Shown piece by piece: positions 1-9,684 of a stretch of DNA of 64,000 nucleotides. Made by a program: the position numbers and the translations under genes. The notes under the pieces were generated by a model. It had not been told where the DNA came from. It did not search any database and was given only the letters and a program-made list of their open reading frames with translations. Within the stretch, counting starts at the first letter, position 1. Every line of letters begins with the position of its first letter. Source of the DNA: Thalassococcus sp. S3 (GTDB lineage: Bacteria > Pseudomonadota > Alphaproteobacteria > Rhodobacterales > Rhodobacteraceae); NCBI RefSeq assembly GCF_004216475.1, contig NZ_CP022303.1:434001-498000 (forward strand), in the 5' to 3' direction.

Positions 1-383
1 CGGACGCTATGATCACGATCCAGGGGCTTGAGGCGCGCCTGGCGCAAGTGTTCGTCAACCTGATCACCAACGCCATTTCGTTCTGCGAGGACGGCGATGC
101 GATCCGGGTCTGGGCCCGCAAACGGGAAAACCGGGTGCTGGTGGTGGTTGAGGATACCGGTCCGGGCATTCCCGACCAGGCACTCACAAAGATCTTCAAG
201 CGCTTTTATTCGCAACGCCCGGAAGAGCATTTCGGGAACAATTCCGGCCTCGGCCTGGCAATCTCCAAGCAAATCGTAGAAGCGCATGGCGGTGTGATCT
301 GGGCGGAAAATATCCGCCCGACGGATGCTGATATCAGTTCGGAACCGCTAGGTGCACGGTTTGTGGTGGGTTTGCCCGTCTGA
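1..383 (+). CDS. chvG: Sensor histidine kinase, C-terminal part (ChvG-like), truncated by window edge
   Basis: The frame is open from the first bases and holds the ATP-binding domain of a two-component sensor kinase. The N box (VFVNLITNAISF), G1 box (DTGPGIP), F box (KIFKRFY) and G2 box (GLGLAISKQIV) appear in order, so this is a complete catalytic core without the upstream sensor and dimerisation domains. HprK follows immediately, and that order (kinase, hprK, rapZ, EIIA, HPr) is the usual alphaproteobacterial ChvG context, so the ChvG identity rests on neighbours as well as on the domain. ChvG phosphorylates ChvI and responds to acid or envelope stress in related bacteria. Confidence 0.8.
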   Translation, partial: DAMITIQGLEARLAQVFVNLITNAISFCEDGDAIRVWARKRENRVLVVVEDTGPGIPDQALTKIFKRFYSQRPEEHFGNNSGLGLAISKQIVEAHGGVIWAENIRPTDADISSEPLGARFVVGLPV

Positions 384-389
384 TTGGCG

Positions 390-830
390 ATGGCGCGCGC
401 GCAGGATCATTCCAAAGTCCTGCATGCAACATGCGTCGCCTATGCTGGCAGGGGATTGCTGATCACCGGGGCGTCCGGTCAGGGCAAATCATCCCTTGCA
501 CTGCATCTGATGGCATTGGGGGCCGAGCTGGTTTCGGATGACAGGGTCATTTTGACCCGGAGAGACAACAGGATCGTCGCAGATGCGCCGGACACGATTC
601 GGGGCCTGATCGAAGCCCGGGGTTTCGGCCTGCTCAACGCAAAGCCTTTCGGCCCGTCAGATCTGCATGCTGTGGTTACTTTGGACAAAACAGAGGCAAA
701 GCGCTTGCCGGATCCTGCCGAGATCACCCTTCTTGGCGTCACTTTTCCGTTATTTCAAAAATCCGAGACCACCCATTTCCCCGCCGCTCTGGTGCAATAC
801 CTAAAGGCTGGTCTATGGGTCGGGTCATGA
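390..830 (+). CDS. hprK: HPr kinase/phosphorylase, short alphaproteobacterial form
   Basis: About 146 residues, only the C-terminal catalytic half of the roughly 310-residue Gram-positive HprK. It has a Walker A loop (GASGQGKSS), the ELVSDDRV segment and the family signature [13 protein letters not shown]. It would phosphorylate and dephosphorylate Ser46 of the HPr encoded at 2128. A TTG at 384, directly after the kinase stop codon, is an alternative start; ATG 390 is preferred. Its stop overlaps the rapZ start (ATGA at 827), which suggests translational coupling. The short form without an N-terminal domain is normal in this class. Confidence 0.9.
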   Translation: MARAQDHSKVLHATCVAYAGRGLLITGASGQGKSSLALHLMALGAELVSDDRVILTRRDNRIVADAPDTIRGLIEARGFGLLNAKPFGPSDLHAVVTLDKTEAKRLPDPAEITLLGVTFPLFQKSETTHFPAALVQYLKAGLWVGS

Positions 831-1720
831 GTGAACCTACTGCCTCAGCACATCAGTTGATCCTTGTCACCGGCCCCTCCGGTGCGGGGCGTTCGACCGC
901 GATCAACGTGCTGGAGGATCTGGGCTTCGAAGCGATCGACAACATGCCCCTGCGCCTGGTTCCGCGTTTGTTAGAGGGGGCGCCTGCCAAGCATCCGATG
1001 GCTTTGGGCATGGATGTCCGCAATCGCGATTTCTCAACCTCGGCGCTGATCGAAACCATCGACCGGTTGGAGCGTCGCCCGGACGTCTGGCTGACCGTTC
1101 TCTACCTTGATTGCCGCACCGATGTGCTGTTGCGGCGGTTTTCGGAGACCCGTCGCCGCCATCCCCTGGCGCCAGCCGAAAGTCCGGAGCGCGGCGTCGA
1201 CCGGGAACTGGATCTGCTCGCGCCGATCCGCGCCAGGGCCGATAGCCTGATCGACACGTCGGAATTGAATGTGCATCAATTCCGGGCCGAGATGGAGCGC
1301 CGTTTCGCTGCGGAGACGGCTCATGGGCTGGCGCTATCGGTCGAATCCTTTTCGTACAAACGCGGTCTGCCGCGGGGGATCGACATGGTCTTTGATTGCC
1401 GGTTTCTGACAAATCCCTACTGGCAATCCGACCTGCGCCCGCTGGATGGCCGGTCGCCGCGAGTGGCGGCCTATGTCGCATCGGACCCGAAGTTTCACCC
1501 TTTCTATGATCGGGTCCTAGATTTGACCCGACTCCTGCTGCCGGCCTATGTCGAAGAGGGCAAGGCACATCTTTCAATCGGCTTCGGCTGCACCGGCGGG
1601 CAACATCGCTCTGTCGCGATGGCCGAACGTCTGGCCAAGACCCTTGCGGAGGACGGACAGCAGGTGGCAATACGGCATCGCGAATTGGAACGCCGCAAGC
1701 CGGAAGAGGGGGCAGCGTGA
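827..1720 (+). CDS. rapZ: RNase adapter / nucleotide-binding protein RapZ
   Basis: About 297 residues. A Walker A loop (GPSGAGRST) lies near the N terminus, and the C-terminal domain has the conserved [10 protein letters not shown] stretch of the RapZ/YvcJ family. In enterobacteria RapZ guides RNase E to a small RNA controlling amino-sugar synthesis; the role in alphaproteobacteria is less clear. ATG 827 overlaps the hprK stop; an in-frame ATG at 815 would add four residues. The gene ends in a GTGA overlap with the EIIA gene, so the cluster reads as one operon. Confidence 0.9.
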   Translation: MSEPTASAHQLILVTGPSGAGRSTAINVLEDLGFEAIDNMPLRLVPRLLEGAPAKHPMALGMDVRNRDFSTSALIETIDRLERRPDVWLTVLYLDCRTDVLLRRFSETRRRHPLAPAESPERGVDRELDLLAPIRARADSLIDTSELNVHQFRAEMERRFAAETAHGLALSVESFSYKRGLPRGIDMVFDCRFLTNPYWQSDLRPLDGRSPRVAAYVASDPKFHPFYDRVLDLTRLLLPAYVEEGKAHLSIGFGCTGGQHRSVAMAERLAKTLAEDGQQVAIRHRELERRKPEEGAA

Positions 1721-2109
1721 TCGGGATTGTCATCGTTGCCCATGGCGGTTTGGCCCGCGAATATCTGGCGGCGGTCGAACATGTGGTTGGTCGGCAAGCC
1801 GGCATTTCAGCGATTTCGATCGAACCGGATCATGATCGTGACGCCAAGCAGCTTGAGATCTGCAATGCCGCCGATGCAGTGGACCGGGGCGACGGTGTTG
1901 TCATGGTGACCGATCTCTTTGGTGGCTCGCCCTCAAATCTTAGTCTGCGTGCCTGTGCGCCGAACAACCGGCGCATTTTGTACGGCGCGAATCTCCCTAT
2001 GTTGATAAAACTGGCAAAATGCCGCCATTTACCGGTACAAGACGCAGTGCGCGCCGCGCTTGAAGCGGGTAAGAAATACATCGACAGCCAGAATATTGGC
2101 GCTGAATAA
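1717..2109 (+). CDS. PTS EIIA component, mannose/fructose type, regulatory
   Basis: This 130-residue protein begins with the EIIA-Man fold signature [11 protein letters not shown]. The His in VAHGG is the expected phospho-acceptor, and DLFGGSPSN is conserved in the family. The GTG start at 1717 overlaps the rapZ stop. No EIIB, EIIC or EIID gene is nearby, so the protein probably works as an output of a regulatory phosphorelay with HPr rather than in sugar transport. The target cannot be seen from sequence. Confidence 0.88.
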   Translation: MIGIVIVAHGGLAREYLAAVEHVVGRQAGISAISIEPDHDRDAKQLEICNAADAVDRGDGVVMVTDLFGGSPSNLSLRACAPNNRRILYGANLPMLIKLAKCRHLPVQDAVRAALEAGKKYIDSQNIGAE

Positions 2110-2127
2110 CACTGTAAGAAGGCCTCT

Positions 2128-2397
2128 ATGGCGCACCGGACTCTGAATATTATCAATGAAAAAGGGCTACATGCCCGAGCTTCCGCAAAACTGGTTGAAG
2201 TGGTCGAAGCCTTTGACGCGAGGGCAGAGGTGTCGCGCGATGGCTTGTCTGCGTCGGGCGACAGTATTATGGGTCTTTTGATGCTCGCCGCATCCAAGGG
2301 CACGACAATAGACGTGCAGACGTCTGGTCCGGATGCGGAGCCGCTTGCGAATGCGCTGGAGGCCTTGGTGGCAGATAAATTCGGCGAAGGGTTCTGA
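2128..2397 (+). CDS. ptsH: Phosphocarrier protein HPr
   Basis: 89 residues, normal HPr length. The catalytic His15 sits in GLHARASA and the regulatory Ser46 in GDSIMGLL, so it can be phosphorylated both by EI on histidine and by the upstream HprK on serine. It lies 18 bases after the EIIA gene with a plausible ribosome site (AAGAAGG). EI is not in the window. Confidence 0.95.
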   Translation: MAHRTLNIINEKGLHARASAKLVEVVEAFDARAEVSRDGLSASGDSIMGLLMLAASKGTTIDVQTSGPDAEPLANALEALVADKFGEGF

Positions 2398-2434
2398 CCC
2401 GCGGCGCACAACAAAGGCGAGGGGGCTGCACGGG

Positions 2435-3319
2435 GTGGTCGACAGCTTTCACCAAACGACAACGCCGGTCTCCGGCGACGAGACGGTCGACTTTCGGAAA
2501 TACGACCGCCGTTCTCTGTCCTACGCCTCGACCTTTGATGACCCTTGGAAATCCAATGTCATCCGGGTCATGGAGCTCTTTACAGGCAAGCTGACGATTC
2601 TGCGGCTGATCCGCGAGTTTGAACGACGCGGCGCGCCAAGGGGCCAGCCGTTCTGGCGGGCCTGTCTTGACGTCATGGGTATTGAGCTGACGACGCCTCA
2701 GCACCAGCTTGACAGGATCCCGAAGTCCGGGCCGGTCATTGTTGTGGCCAACCACCCGCATGGCATGGTGGACGGGATGATCTTTGCGGATCTGATCGGG
2801 CGCGTGCGGCGGGATTATCGCATTCTCACGCGATCCTTGCTGACCGATATCGACGAGGTGGCCGGATCCTTCATGATCCCCGTCCCGTTTCCGCACGACC
2901 CGGATGCCCAACGCAAGGGGGTCGAGATGCGCGCGAAGGCCATGTCGCATCTGAAAGACGGCGGGGTTGTCGCGTTGTTTCCGTCAGGGGTTGTCGCATC
3001 GTCCGAAACCCTGTTCGGACCGGCCATAGAGGCGGAGTGGAACGTCTTTACTGCGAAGATGATCCGCCGGTCCGGTGCCACGGTTGTGCCGATGAAGTTC
3101 CCCGGCGCCAATTCACGTTGGTACCAGATAGCAAACCGGATCTCGCCGATCTTACGGCAGGGTTTGCTACTGCATGAGATCGTTCATTCGCTGAACAAAC
3201 CGCAGGGACCCATCGTGGGCCACCCGCTTACACAGGATCAGGTTGATACCTGGTCGGATGATCCACGCGGTTTCATGACCTGGTTGCGGGACCACACCCT
3301 TGCGCTGAAAGACGATTGA
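2435..3319 (+). CDS. Lysophospholipid acyltransferase-like protein (PlsC superfamily)
   Basis: About 294 residues. The motif NHPHGMVDG matches the His-Pro...Asp active site of hemolysin/OlsA-type acyltransferases (first His and Asp separated by five residues), and ALFPSGVVA resembles the later acyltransferase glycerol-phosphate binding block. It probably transfers acyl chains to a lipid at the inner membrane. I chose GTG 2435 because the region before it overlaps ptsH; the open frame extends to 2333. Function beyond acyl transfer is inferred. Confidence 0.75.
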   Translation: MVDSFHQTTTPVSGDETVDFRKYDRRSLSYASTFDDPWKSNVIRVMELFTGKLTILRLIREFERRGAPRGQPFWRACLDVMGIELTTPQHQLDRIPKSGPVIVVANHPHGMVDGMIFADLIGRVRRDYRILTRSLLTDIDEVAGSFMIPVPFPHDPDAQRKGVEMRAKAMSHLKDGGVVALFPSGVVASSETLFGPAIEAEWNVFTAKMIRRSGATVVPMKFPGANSRWYQIANRISPILRQGLLLHEIVHSLNKPQGPIVGHPLTQDQVDTWSDDPRGFMTWLRDHTLALKDD

Positions 3320-3325
3320 CGCAAT

Positions 3326-4201
3326 TCAGCGCGTTGGTTTCGGGGTGTCGCCACGGTAGTCGTAAAAACCGCGTTGCGTCTTGCGGCCAAGCCAACCGGC
3401 CTCGACATATTTGGTCAAAAGAGGGCAGGGGCGATATTTCGTGTCAGCCAATCCGTCATGAAGAACATTCATGATGGCCAGACAGGTATCAAGCCCGATG
3501 AAATCGGCCAGTTCCAAAGGCCCCATCGGATGATTGGCGCCCAATTTCATCGACTTGTCGATTGAATCGACCGATCCGACACCTTCGTAGAGCGTATACA
3601 CAGCCTCGTTGATCATGGGCATCAGGATTCTGTTGACGATAAAGGCCGGAAAATCCTCGGCGCTGGCAGCGGTTTTTCCCAGGCGTTCCACGACATCGCG
3701 ACAGTCCTTGAACGTCTTTTCGTCGGTGGCGATGCCCCGGATCAATTCTACCAGCTGCATCACCGGGACTGGGTTCATGAAGTGGAAACCCATGAATTTC
3801 TCTGGGCGATCGGTGCGGCTGGCAAGTCGCGTGATCGAGATCGAAGAGGTGTTCGATGTCAGGATCGTCTCGGGTTTGAGGTGCGGTATCAGGTCCTCGA
3901 AAATCGCCTGTTTGACGCTTTCCCGCTCGGTCGCCGCCTCGATCACCAGATCGGACTGGCCCAAATCCTGCAACGTCAGCGTCGTCTCGATCCGCTTGAG
4001 CGCCCGTTCCATGTCATCCTCGGCGACCTTTCCGCGTCCGACCTGCCGGGCCATGTTCTGGGAGATCTTGGACATCGCACTGTCCAGCGCCTGCTGGCTG
4101 ATGTCGGTCATCAGAACATTATAGCCGGCAAGGGCCATCACATGCGCGATGCCGTTTCCCATCTGGCCCGCGCCGATCACGCCGATCCGTTCAATTGTCA
4201 T
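3326..4201 (-). CDS. 3-hydroxybutyryl-CoA / 3-hydroxyacyl-CoA dehydrogenase
   Basis: 291 residues, the length of single-domain HBDH enzymes. The N-terminal NAD-binding Rossmann motif GVIGAGQMGNGIA is followed by SNTSSISIT and GFHFMNPVPVMQLVE, and the C-terminal domain has NHPMGPLELADFIGLD. It oxidises 3-hydroxyacyl-CoA with NAD, in fatty acid or polyhydroxybutyrate metabolism. The start at 4201 gives MTIERIGVIG; the longer open frame adds 20 unlikely residues. It converges with the acyltransferase with only six bases between them. The etfBA operon nearby serves the same acyl-CoA oxidation physiology. Confidence 0.93.
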   Translation of the reverse strand: MTIERIGVIGAGQMGNGIAHVMALAGYNVLMTDISQQALDSAMSKISQNMARQVGRGKVAEDDMERALKRIETTLTLQDLGQSDLVIEAATERESVKQAIFEDLIPHLKPETILTSNTSSISITRLASRTDRPEKFMGFHFMNPVPVMQLVELIRGIATDEKTFKDCRDVVERLGKTAASAEDFPAFIVNRILMPMINEAVYTLYEGVGSVDSIDKSMKLGANHPMGPLELADFIGLDTCLAIMNVLHDGLADTKYRPCPLLTKYVEAGWLGRKTQRGFYDYRGDTPKPTR

Positions 4202-4364
4202 GACGCTGGCCCTCGTCCTGTTGTCAGGCCTCAATATGCGCGGGGCGACCGGTCCCTGCAAGTGACCCCGTTTGCTAAAAATCGGCGCAAATTCGCGGGT
4301 TAGGAATATCTCAACAGGTTTGGGCGAATCCTATCACCGGGTGAGAAAAATTGTTGGGGTTCTT

Positions 4365-5189
4365 ATGGCCTTTGAACGGCAAAGCGCGGAGGCGCTTGAC
4401 TATCTGCCATGCCGGTATGGCGTGTCCAAACTGACATTTCGCGGTCCGAAGCGGGATCTTACAAAAGATTACGTCGCGGTTCTTGGCGGCACCGAAGTGT
4501 ATGGGAAATACCTGAAAACACCCTTTGTCGCGCAGGTAGAGGACCGGTTGGGCGAGGTATGCGTGAACCTTGGCCTGATGAATACGGGCATTGACGCATT
4601 TCTTCACGATCCGGATGTTCTGGGCATCGCGGCGCAGGCGAAGGTTGCAGTTGTCCAGCTTGTCGGCGCGCACAACATGTCGAACAGATTCTACCGCGTG
4701 CATCCAAGGCGCAACGACCGGTTTCTCAAGGCCTCCGCCTTGCTTTCGGCCATCTACCGCGATGTGGACTTTACCGATTTTCATTTCACCAAGCATATGT
4801 TGCAGCATCTTAAGATGCTGTCGCCTGAACGGTTTCGGACGATCGAAGATGAATTGCAGGCGGCATGGCTTGCACGCATGAAGTTGCTTTTGCAAGGTCT
4901 TGGCCGCGATGTCGTGCTGCTGTGGTTACGTGGTCGGGAGGAAGACACGTTGGGCGCTGACCCCCTGTTCGTGACTGCCGAAATGGTGCAAGCGCTGCGT
5001 GGCGATGTGCGGGACGTCGTAGACATCGAGATCGAGGAGGCGGGCTCGTGCCTGAAAGGCATGTTCTACCCGCCGATGGAAGCACATATCGCGGAACGCA
5101 TGATGCCGGAGAGTGAACATGTCCATGTCGCGGATGTTCTTGCGGAGCGGATTGGCCCACTCATAACGAAACAAGCCCGCTTGGGATAA
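4365..5189 (+). CDS. Rhodobacteraceae family protein (DUF6473-like)
   Basis: 274 residues without a signal peptide. It opens with DYLPCRYGVSKL and FRGPKRDL, then VAVLGGTEVYGKY, a pattern I associate with the DUF6473 family of Rhodobacterales. GGTE and the later VNLGLMNTGIDAFL suggest an SGNH-like or sulfotransferase-like fold, but the catalytic role is unknown. ATG 4365 is chosen; the open frame extends back to 4272. The stop codon lies inside a strong hairpin shared with the convergent etfA gene. Confidence 0.65.
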   Translation: MAFERQSAEALDYLPCRYGVSKLTFRGPKRDLTKDYVAVLGGTEVYGKYLKTPFVAQVEDRLGEVCVNLGLMNTGIDAFLHDPDVLGIAAQAKVAVVQLVGAHNMSNRFYRVHPRRNDRFLKASALLSAIYRDVDFTDFHFTKHMLQHLKMLSPERFRTIEDELQAAWLARMKLLLQGLGRDVVLLWLRGREEDTLGADPLFVTAEMVQALRGDVRDVVDIEIEEAGSCLKGMFYPPMEAHIAERMMPESEHVHVADVLAERIGPLITKQARLG

Positions 5190-5199
5190 GCGGGCTTGT
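5171..5199. terminator. Bidirectional hairpin terminator between convergent genes
   Basis: A perfect 12-bp stem (ACAAGCCCGCTT with its complement) and a 5-nt loop spans the stop codon of the gene ending at 5189 and lies 28 bases before the end of etfA. The T-tract on either side is short, so termination strength is uncertain. Confidence 0.7.
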
Positions 5200-5226
5200 C
5201 TGCGTTTGATAAAAAGCGCTGTTGCG

Positions 5227-6156
5227 TCAGAGCTTGTTAGTCAGCTCCGGCACTGCTTCGAACAGGTCAGCGACCAGACCGAAATCAGCAACCTGGAAGA
5301 TGGGAGCTTCCTCGTCTTTGTTGATGGCAACAATGACTTTCGAATCCTTCATGCCAGCCAGGTGCTGGATCGCGCCGGAGATCCCGACAGCAACGTAAAG
5401 ATCGGGGGCAACGACCTTGCCGGTCTGTCCAACCTGCCAGTCATTCGGGGCATAGCCCGAATCCACCGCCGCGCGGGAGGCGCCAACGGCCGCTCCCAGT
5501 TTGTCGGCCAGCTTTTCGATCAGCGCGAAGTCATCTTCCGATCCGACACCGCGGCCACCAGAGACCACGACGCCTGCGGATGTGAGTTCGGGCCGGTCGC
5601 TTTCGGCCACCTTGTCCTCGACCCAGGCGCTCAGCGCAGGATCGCCAGCAGCGCCAATGTTCTCGACCGCGGCGGAGCCGTCCATGGCTGCTGCGTCAAA
5701 GGTGGACGTCCGGAAGGACACAACCTTTTTGGCGTCGTTCGACTTCACGGTCTGGATCGCGTTACCCGCATAGATCGGACGCTCGAACGTATTGGCGTCC
5801 ACGACACCGGATGCGTCTGAGATCACCATCACGTCGAGCATCGCTGCAACGCGGGGCATGATGTTTTTGGCATCTGTCGTGGCGGGCGCAACGATGTGTT
5901 CGTAGTCCCCTGCCAGCGATACCAGAAGATCCGCCACCGGCTCGGCCAGTCGCTTGCCATAAAGCGCATCTTCGGCGCAAAGCACCTTGGCAACGCCGCT
6001 GATCTTTGCCGCCTCGGCTGCGGCGTCGGCACATGTCGCGCCGGCGCAGAGCACCGTCACATCGCCAAGTTTTGTCGCGGCGGTGACCGCTTTGGCGGTT
6101 GCATCGACGGAAAGTTCCCCGTCATTCACTTCACCAAGAAGAAGTACGGCCATCAC
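5227..6156 (-). CDS. etfA: Electron transfer flavoprotein alpha subunit
   Basis: 309 residues. The C-terminal FAD-binding domain is clear: [49 protein letters not shown] and [12 protein letters not shown]. With EtfB it takes electrons from acyl-CoA and other dehydrogenases and passes them to ETF-ubiquinone oxidoreductase. It overlaps etfB by four bases (ATGA), so the two are translationally coupled. Confidence 0.97.
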   Translation of the reverse strand: MMAVLLLGEVNDGELSVDATAKAVTAATKLGDVTVLCAGATCADAAAEAAKISGVAKVLCAEDALYGKRLAEPVADLLVSLAGDYEHIVAPATTDAKNIMPRVAAMLDVMVISDASGVVDANTFERPIYAGNAIQTVKSNDAKKVVSFRTSTFDAAAMDGSAAVENIGAAGDPALSAWVEDKVAESDRPELTSAGVVVSGGRGVGSEDDFALIEKLADKLGAAVGASRAAVDSGYAPNDWQVGQTGKVVAPDLYVAVGISGAIQHLAGMKDSKVIVAINKDEEAPIFQVADFGLVADLFEAVPELTNKL

Positions 6157-6911
6157 ACAGCTCCCGCTTCTTTGAGTTTCGCCACCAGCTCATCGACCGA
6201 GCCCACCTTGATCCCGGCGGCCCGTGCTTCGGGCTCGGCGGTTTTCACGATCTCAAGGCGCGGGGCCACGTCGACGCCGTAATCGGCGGCCGTCTTTTCA
6301 TCCAGCGGCTTCTTCTTTGCCTTCATGATGTTGGGCAAAGAGGCATAGCGCGGCTCGTTCAGTCGCAGGTCCACGGTGATAACCGTGGGCATGGACACCT
6401 TGATGGTCTGCAGACCGCCATCCACTTCGCGGGTTACGACAGCGCTGTCGCCGTCGATGTCCACCTCGGAGGCGAAGGTCGCCTGGCTCCAGCCCATGAG
6501 CGCCGACAGCATCTGACCGGTTGCGTTCAGGTCGTTGTCGATTGCTTGTTTGCCGCAAAGGACGAGGCCCGGCTGCTCTTCGTCGATCACACCTTTGAGG
6601 ATCTTGGCAACCGCCAGCGGCTCGATATCGGTGTGCACGTCGTCTGCAGCCACCACGAGGATCGCACGATCCGCACCCATTGCCAGCGCGGTGCGCAGTG
6701 TTTCCTGGGCTTGCTTGACCCCCACCGACACGGCGATGATCTCTTCGGCCTTGCCTGCCTCTTTCAGCCGAATGGCCTGTTCGACGGCAATCTCGTCGAA
6801 CGGGTTCATCGACATTTTCACGTTGGCAAGATCGACCCCGGAACCGTCCGCTTTGACGCGAACCTTCACGTTGTAGTCGATCACGCGTTTGACAGGTACG
6901 AGCACCTTCAT
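6153..6911 (-). CDS. etfB: Electron transfer flavoprotein beta subunit
   Basis: 252 residues starting [15 protein letters not shown], the typical ETF-beta N terminus. The AMP-binding loop ([17 protein letters not shown]) and GKQAIDND are present, as is the C-terminal recognition region. The start at 6911 is preferred over the 17-residue longer frame. It is the first gene of the etfBA operon; the roughly 245-base gap upstream (6912-7157) presumably holds the promoter. Confidence 0.97.
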   Translation of the reverse strand: MKVLVPVKRVIDYNVKVRVKADGSGVDLANVKMSMNPFDEIAVEQAIRLKEAGKAEEIIAVSVGVKQAQETLRTALAMGADRAILVVAADDVHTDIEPLAVAKILKGVIDEEQPGLVLCGKQAIDNDLNATGQMLSALMGWSQATFASEVDIDGDSAVVTREVDGGLQTIKVSMPTVITVDLRLNEPRYASLPNIMKAKKKPLDEKTAADYGVDVAPRLEIVKTAEPEARAAGIKVGSVDELVAKLKEAGAV

Positions 6912-7157
6912 TTGCGTCTCTCTCCTCAGACATGTCGAGCGGGAGGCCCGACTCGAAATCACTCAATGATGGGTGTTGATAACGGGGCCAAGCGCACCGA
7001 AACAGAGAAAAATCGTCACGTTTTGGGCTGTCGACGTCGCGTTTCGGGACATTTTCTTTCCTTTACGCTGCGATGTTTTGCGTCAAGCGTTGCAACGACC
7101 GTTGAGCAAAGGGCGCTTTCCCGGTTCTAGACCTCACGATTTTGCAGAAGACGGCTC

Positions 7158-7730
7158 TTAGCGGTTTGCACCCGGAACCCAGAGAACGTCGTCTTTGCCG
7201 GTGTTGTTGGCGATCCGCGCGCCGACAAAAAACCAATCGCTGAGGCGGTTGAGGTATTTGACAGCCTCGGGGTTCACGGCCTCCATCGTTGCAAGCTCGA
7301 CCGCCAGACGTTCAGCCCGACGGGCAACCGTGCGGCAGATGTGGAGATGCGCGGCTAAGGGCGCGCCGCCGGGCAGAATAAAGCTGCGCAGCGGCTCAAG
7401 CTTCGCGTTCATGCCGTCGATCTCGCTTTCAAGACGGGCCACCTGCTCGGCGGTCATGCGCAACGGAGGATATTCGCTTTCGGCGTCTTTCTCCATGTCC
7501 GGACGGCAGAGGTCCGCTCCGAGGTCGAACAAATCGTTCTGGATCCGCATCAACTGCGCGTCCAGCTCTCCCTCTGCATGCAGGCGCGCGACGCCGACCG
7601 TGGCATTCAACTCATCCGCGGTGCCATAGGCGGTCACCCGCATCGCGTGCTTGGCGACACGCGCTCCGTTTCCAAGCGCGGTTTCGCCGGCATCGCCGGT
7701 TTTGGTGTAGATCTTGTTCAGAACGACCAT
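7158..7730 (-). CDS. Cob(I)yrinic acid a,c-diamide / cobalamin adenosyltransferase, PduO type
   Basis: 190 residues. The N terminus has the ATP-binding TKTGDAGETAL and the conserved AYGTADELNA. The C terminus has CRTVARRAERL and NRLSDWFFVGARIAN, all signature blocks of PduO/MMAB adenosyltransferases. It makes adenosylcobalamin from reduced cobalamin and ATP, needed for example by methylmalonyl-CoA mutase. It is preceded by a small membrane protein gene whose stop meets its start at 7730. Confidence 0.92.
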   Translation of the reverse strand: MVVLNKIYTKTGDAGETALGNGARVAKHAMRVTAYGTADELNATVGVARLHAEGELDAQLMRIQNDLFDLGADLCRPDMEKDAESEYPPLRMTAEQVARLESEIDGMNAKLEPLRSFILPGGAPLAAHLHICRTVARRAERLAVELATMEAVNPEAVKYLNRLSDWFFVGARIANNTGKDDVLWVPGANR

Positions 7731-7939
7731 CAGTTGCTGCTCCCTGTGCCACGCAACAGTACATAGGCCGCGATCAGAACCACGGCCACAAACTGAGCTG
7801 CGATCCGCAGGCGCATCATTTTGTTTCCGTATTTCAGGTTGAATGCGCCGCCCTTGGCAAAACCGCCGATCCCGATCACCAGAACCACAAGCACGGCAGC
7901 GACGGCCAGAATGATGAGTAAAAACAGGGGATCGCCCAT
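7730..7939 (-). CDS. Small twin-transmembrane protein (HIG1-like)
   Basis: 69 residues with two membrane helices (about residues 5-26 and 45-62) separated by a basic loop. The NKMMRLRIAAQ stretch between the helices resembles the HIG1 core of respiratory supercomplex factors, and such twin-TM proteins are common in Rhodobacteraceae. It touches the adenosyltransferase gene at 7730, so the pair is co-transcribed. A role in cytochrome oxidase assembly is possible but only inferred. Confidence 0.7.
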   Translation of the reverse strand: MGDPLFLLIILAVAAVLVVLVIGIGGFAKGGAFNLKYGNKMMRLRIAAQFVAVVLIAAYVLLRGTGSSN

Positions 7940-8008
7940 GTCGTCATGTCCCTTTTCGCGTGTTTTCCGTGATGTAGCCGCCAGTTCGCCAAAAGCGAAC
8001 CCGATTTT

Positions 8009-8839
8009 TCAGATACGCGCGGTGATGCGATCAATGGCGCGGGTCGGCAGGATTCTGCGAAGAAAGGCGGCGATATAGGTCGCGGTGGTGATGTAATAGC
8101 GCGGGCTGGGGTTTGGGTGGTCCAGCGCCCGGATGAGTTTGGCAGTCACCGCCGAGGGTGGCAATTCGAACGTGTCCTTGCCGCCGCCTTCGTAAAGCCG
8201 CTTGATCAAACCGTCCTCGTATTCGGCGCTACGGGCCGAGCGTTGCCAGTCGATCCACGCTTCGAAGAATGGGATGCCGTTTTCACGAAATTTCGTGGTA
8301 ATCGGTCCGGGTTCAAGCGTGACCACATGGATGCCGGTGTCGCGCAACTCCACCCGCATCGTGTCCGTCAGTGCTTCAAGCGCGTGTTTGGTCGCCGAAT
8401 AGGCGCCACGCCATGGGATCGTGACGAGCCCAAGCGTAGAGGAACATTGTACAATGCGTCCCTCTTTCTGCGCGCGCATGATCGGAATGACCTGCCGGGT
8501 CAGCTCGTGCCAGCCGAAGAAATTCGCTTCAAAGATTGCCCGCAGCCCGTCTGTCGGCAGGTCCTCGACCGCGCCAAAAAATCCATGCGCCCCGTTGTTG
8601 AAAAGGGCGTCCAGCCGGCCGCCTGTCGCTGCGGTCACTTCCCGGACACAGGAGGCAATTGAACCGGTGTCGGTGTAATCGAGCCTCGGGCTTTCAAACC
8701 CCTCGTCGATCAGGCGCTCGCAATCGTCGAGCTTTCGGCAAGACGCGAAGACACGCCACCCTTTCGCCTTGAGCGCATGTGCGGCATCGTAGCCGATGCC
8801 ACTGGAACATCCGGTGATCAGGATCGTGCGTTCGGTCAT
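8009..8839 (-). CDS. Short-chain dehydrogenase/reductase
   Basis: 276 residues. The nucleotide-binding motif TGCSSGIGYDAA, the NNGAHG block and the active site YSATK, preceded by conserved Ser residues (CSSTLG), mark a classical SDR. It uses NAD(P)H with an unknown alcohol or ketone substrate. The region after residue 180 (EPGPITTKF) is also family-typical. Nothing nearby identifies the substrate. Confidence 0.9.
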   Translation of the reverse strand: MTERTILITGCSSGIGYDAAHALKAKGWRVFASCRKLDDCERLIDEGFESPRLDYTDTGSIASCVREVTAATGGRLDALFNNGAHGFFGAVEDLPTDGLRAIFEANFFGWHELTRQVIPIMRAQKEGRIVQCSSTLGLVTIPWRGAYSATKHALEALTDTMRVELRDTGIHVVTLEPGPITTKFRENGIPFFEAWIDWQRSARSAEYEDGLIKRLYEGGGKDTFELPPSAVTAKLIRALDHPNPSPRYYITTATYIAAFLRRILPTRAIDRITARI

Positions 8840-8899
8840 CTGGGGCTGCCCTCGCCTTGCGCCTCAGCCCCTCATCGCCCGAAATATGGAAAAGTGCAA

Positions 8900-9487
8900 T
8901 CAGCCTGCGGGTGCCGTCAGGAAACGCCCCGCCATCCAGCCCACTTGCCCGCCATCCACCGGCCGAAGCTTGACCCAACCGTTACCGGCATCGTCGATGA
9001 CTTCGACACCTGTGCCGCGGGTCAGGCTGGTGATGATCCCATAACTCGTTCCCGGTCCATTACGCATGTTCACACGACTGCCCGTAATCTCGCGAATGTC
9101 CGGTTCAGGCTCAAGGAAAGCTTGTTGCTCGGTGTCCTGCTCCAGCACCGCCAAAGGTTGCGCGAACTGCTCGGCGCTTTGACCCAGGGAGACGAGAGTG
9201 ACGGGCGGAGGCGTTGTCTCGTCATCTGCGGTGACCAGGTCCACCTTCGCGGGTTCCGGAGAGATTGCAGGTTGAAGGGTCGCGGTGACGCGAGGTACCT
9301 CAACAAGCGCTGCAGGCTCAGCCCGTGTCACAGCCGGCAATTCGGTAGGCGCCGTCGCAACCTGCTCATCCATCAACGGATCGACGTTGTCAGCCACACG
9401 ACCACGCGGTTCAAAATCAGCTCCACCGCTCAATTCGTAGAAAGCCCAGCCCAAGACAAGGAAGCTCACCAGAATAAATCGCGTCAT
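8900..9487 (-). CDS. Exported SH3-domain protein
   Basis: 195 residues. A hydrophobic N-terminal segment (residues 3-16) acts as a signal anchor. A low-complexity Pro/Ala/Glu linker follows, and the C-terminal 65 residues are a bacterial SH3 domain (VNMRNGPGTSYGIITSL, GNGWVKLR, GWMAGRFL). It probably binds peptidoglycan or envelope peptides in the periplasm. I used the ATG at 9487 rather than a start seven residues upstream. It is divergent from parC. Confidence 0.8.
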   Translation of the reverse strand: MTRFILVSFLVLGWAFYELSGGADFEPRGRVADNVDPLMDEQVATAPTELPAVTRAEPAALVEVPRVTATLQPAISPEPAKVDLVTADDETTPPPVTLVSLGQSAEQFAQPLAVLEQDTEQQAFLEPEPDIREITGSRVNMRNGPGTSYGIITSLTRGTGVEVIDDAGNGWVKLRPVDGGQVGWMAGRFLTAPAG

Positions 9488-9684
9488 GACAAGTCCCCCA
9501 AAAATCACTTACCCCGGTGGCAGCCGGGTCACCAATTGTCCTGATGATATATCAGCAACCGATTCGACACAGGGTGTGTTCCCTGAAAAAGTGACGTCCG
9601 AGGCAAATTTGCGCATCTTCAGGCTTGCGGAGATCGTCTGATGCTCTCTTTACCGCCGCCGCGCCGCCGCGTATCACAGCATCT

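Noticed and set aside
903..1805. 300-residue open frame antisense to rapZ
   Set aside because: Composition is Pro/Arg-rich and lacks any domain; rapZ is the real gene.
6099..7130. 343-residue frame antisense to etfB
   Set aside because: Shadow of etfB; His-rich nonsense composition.
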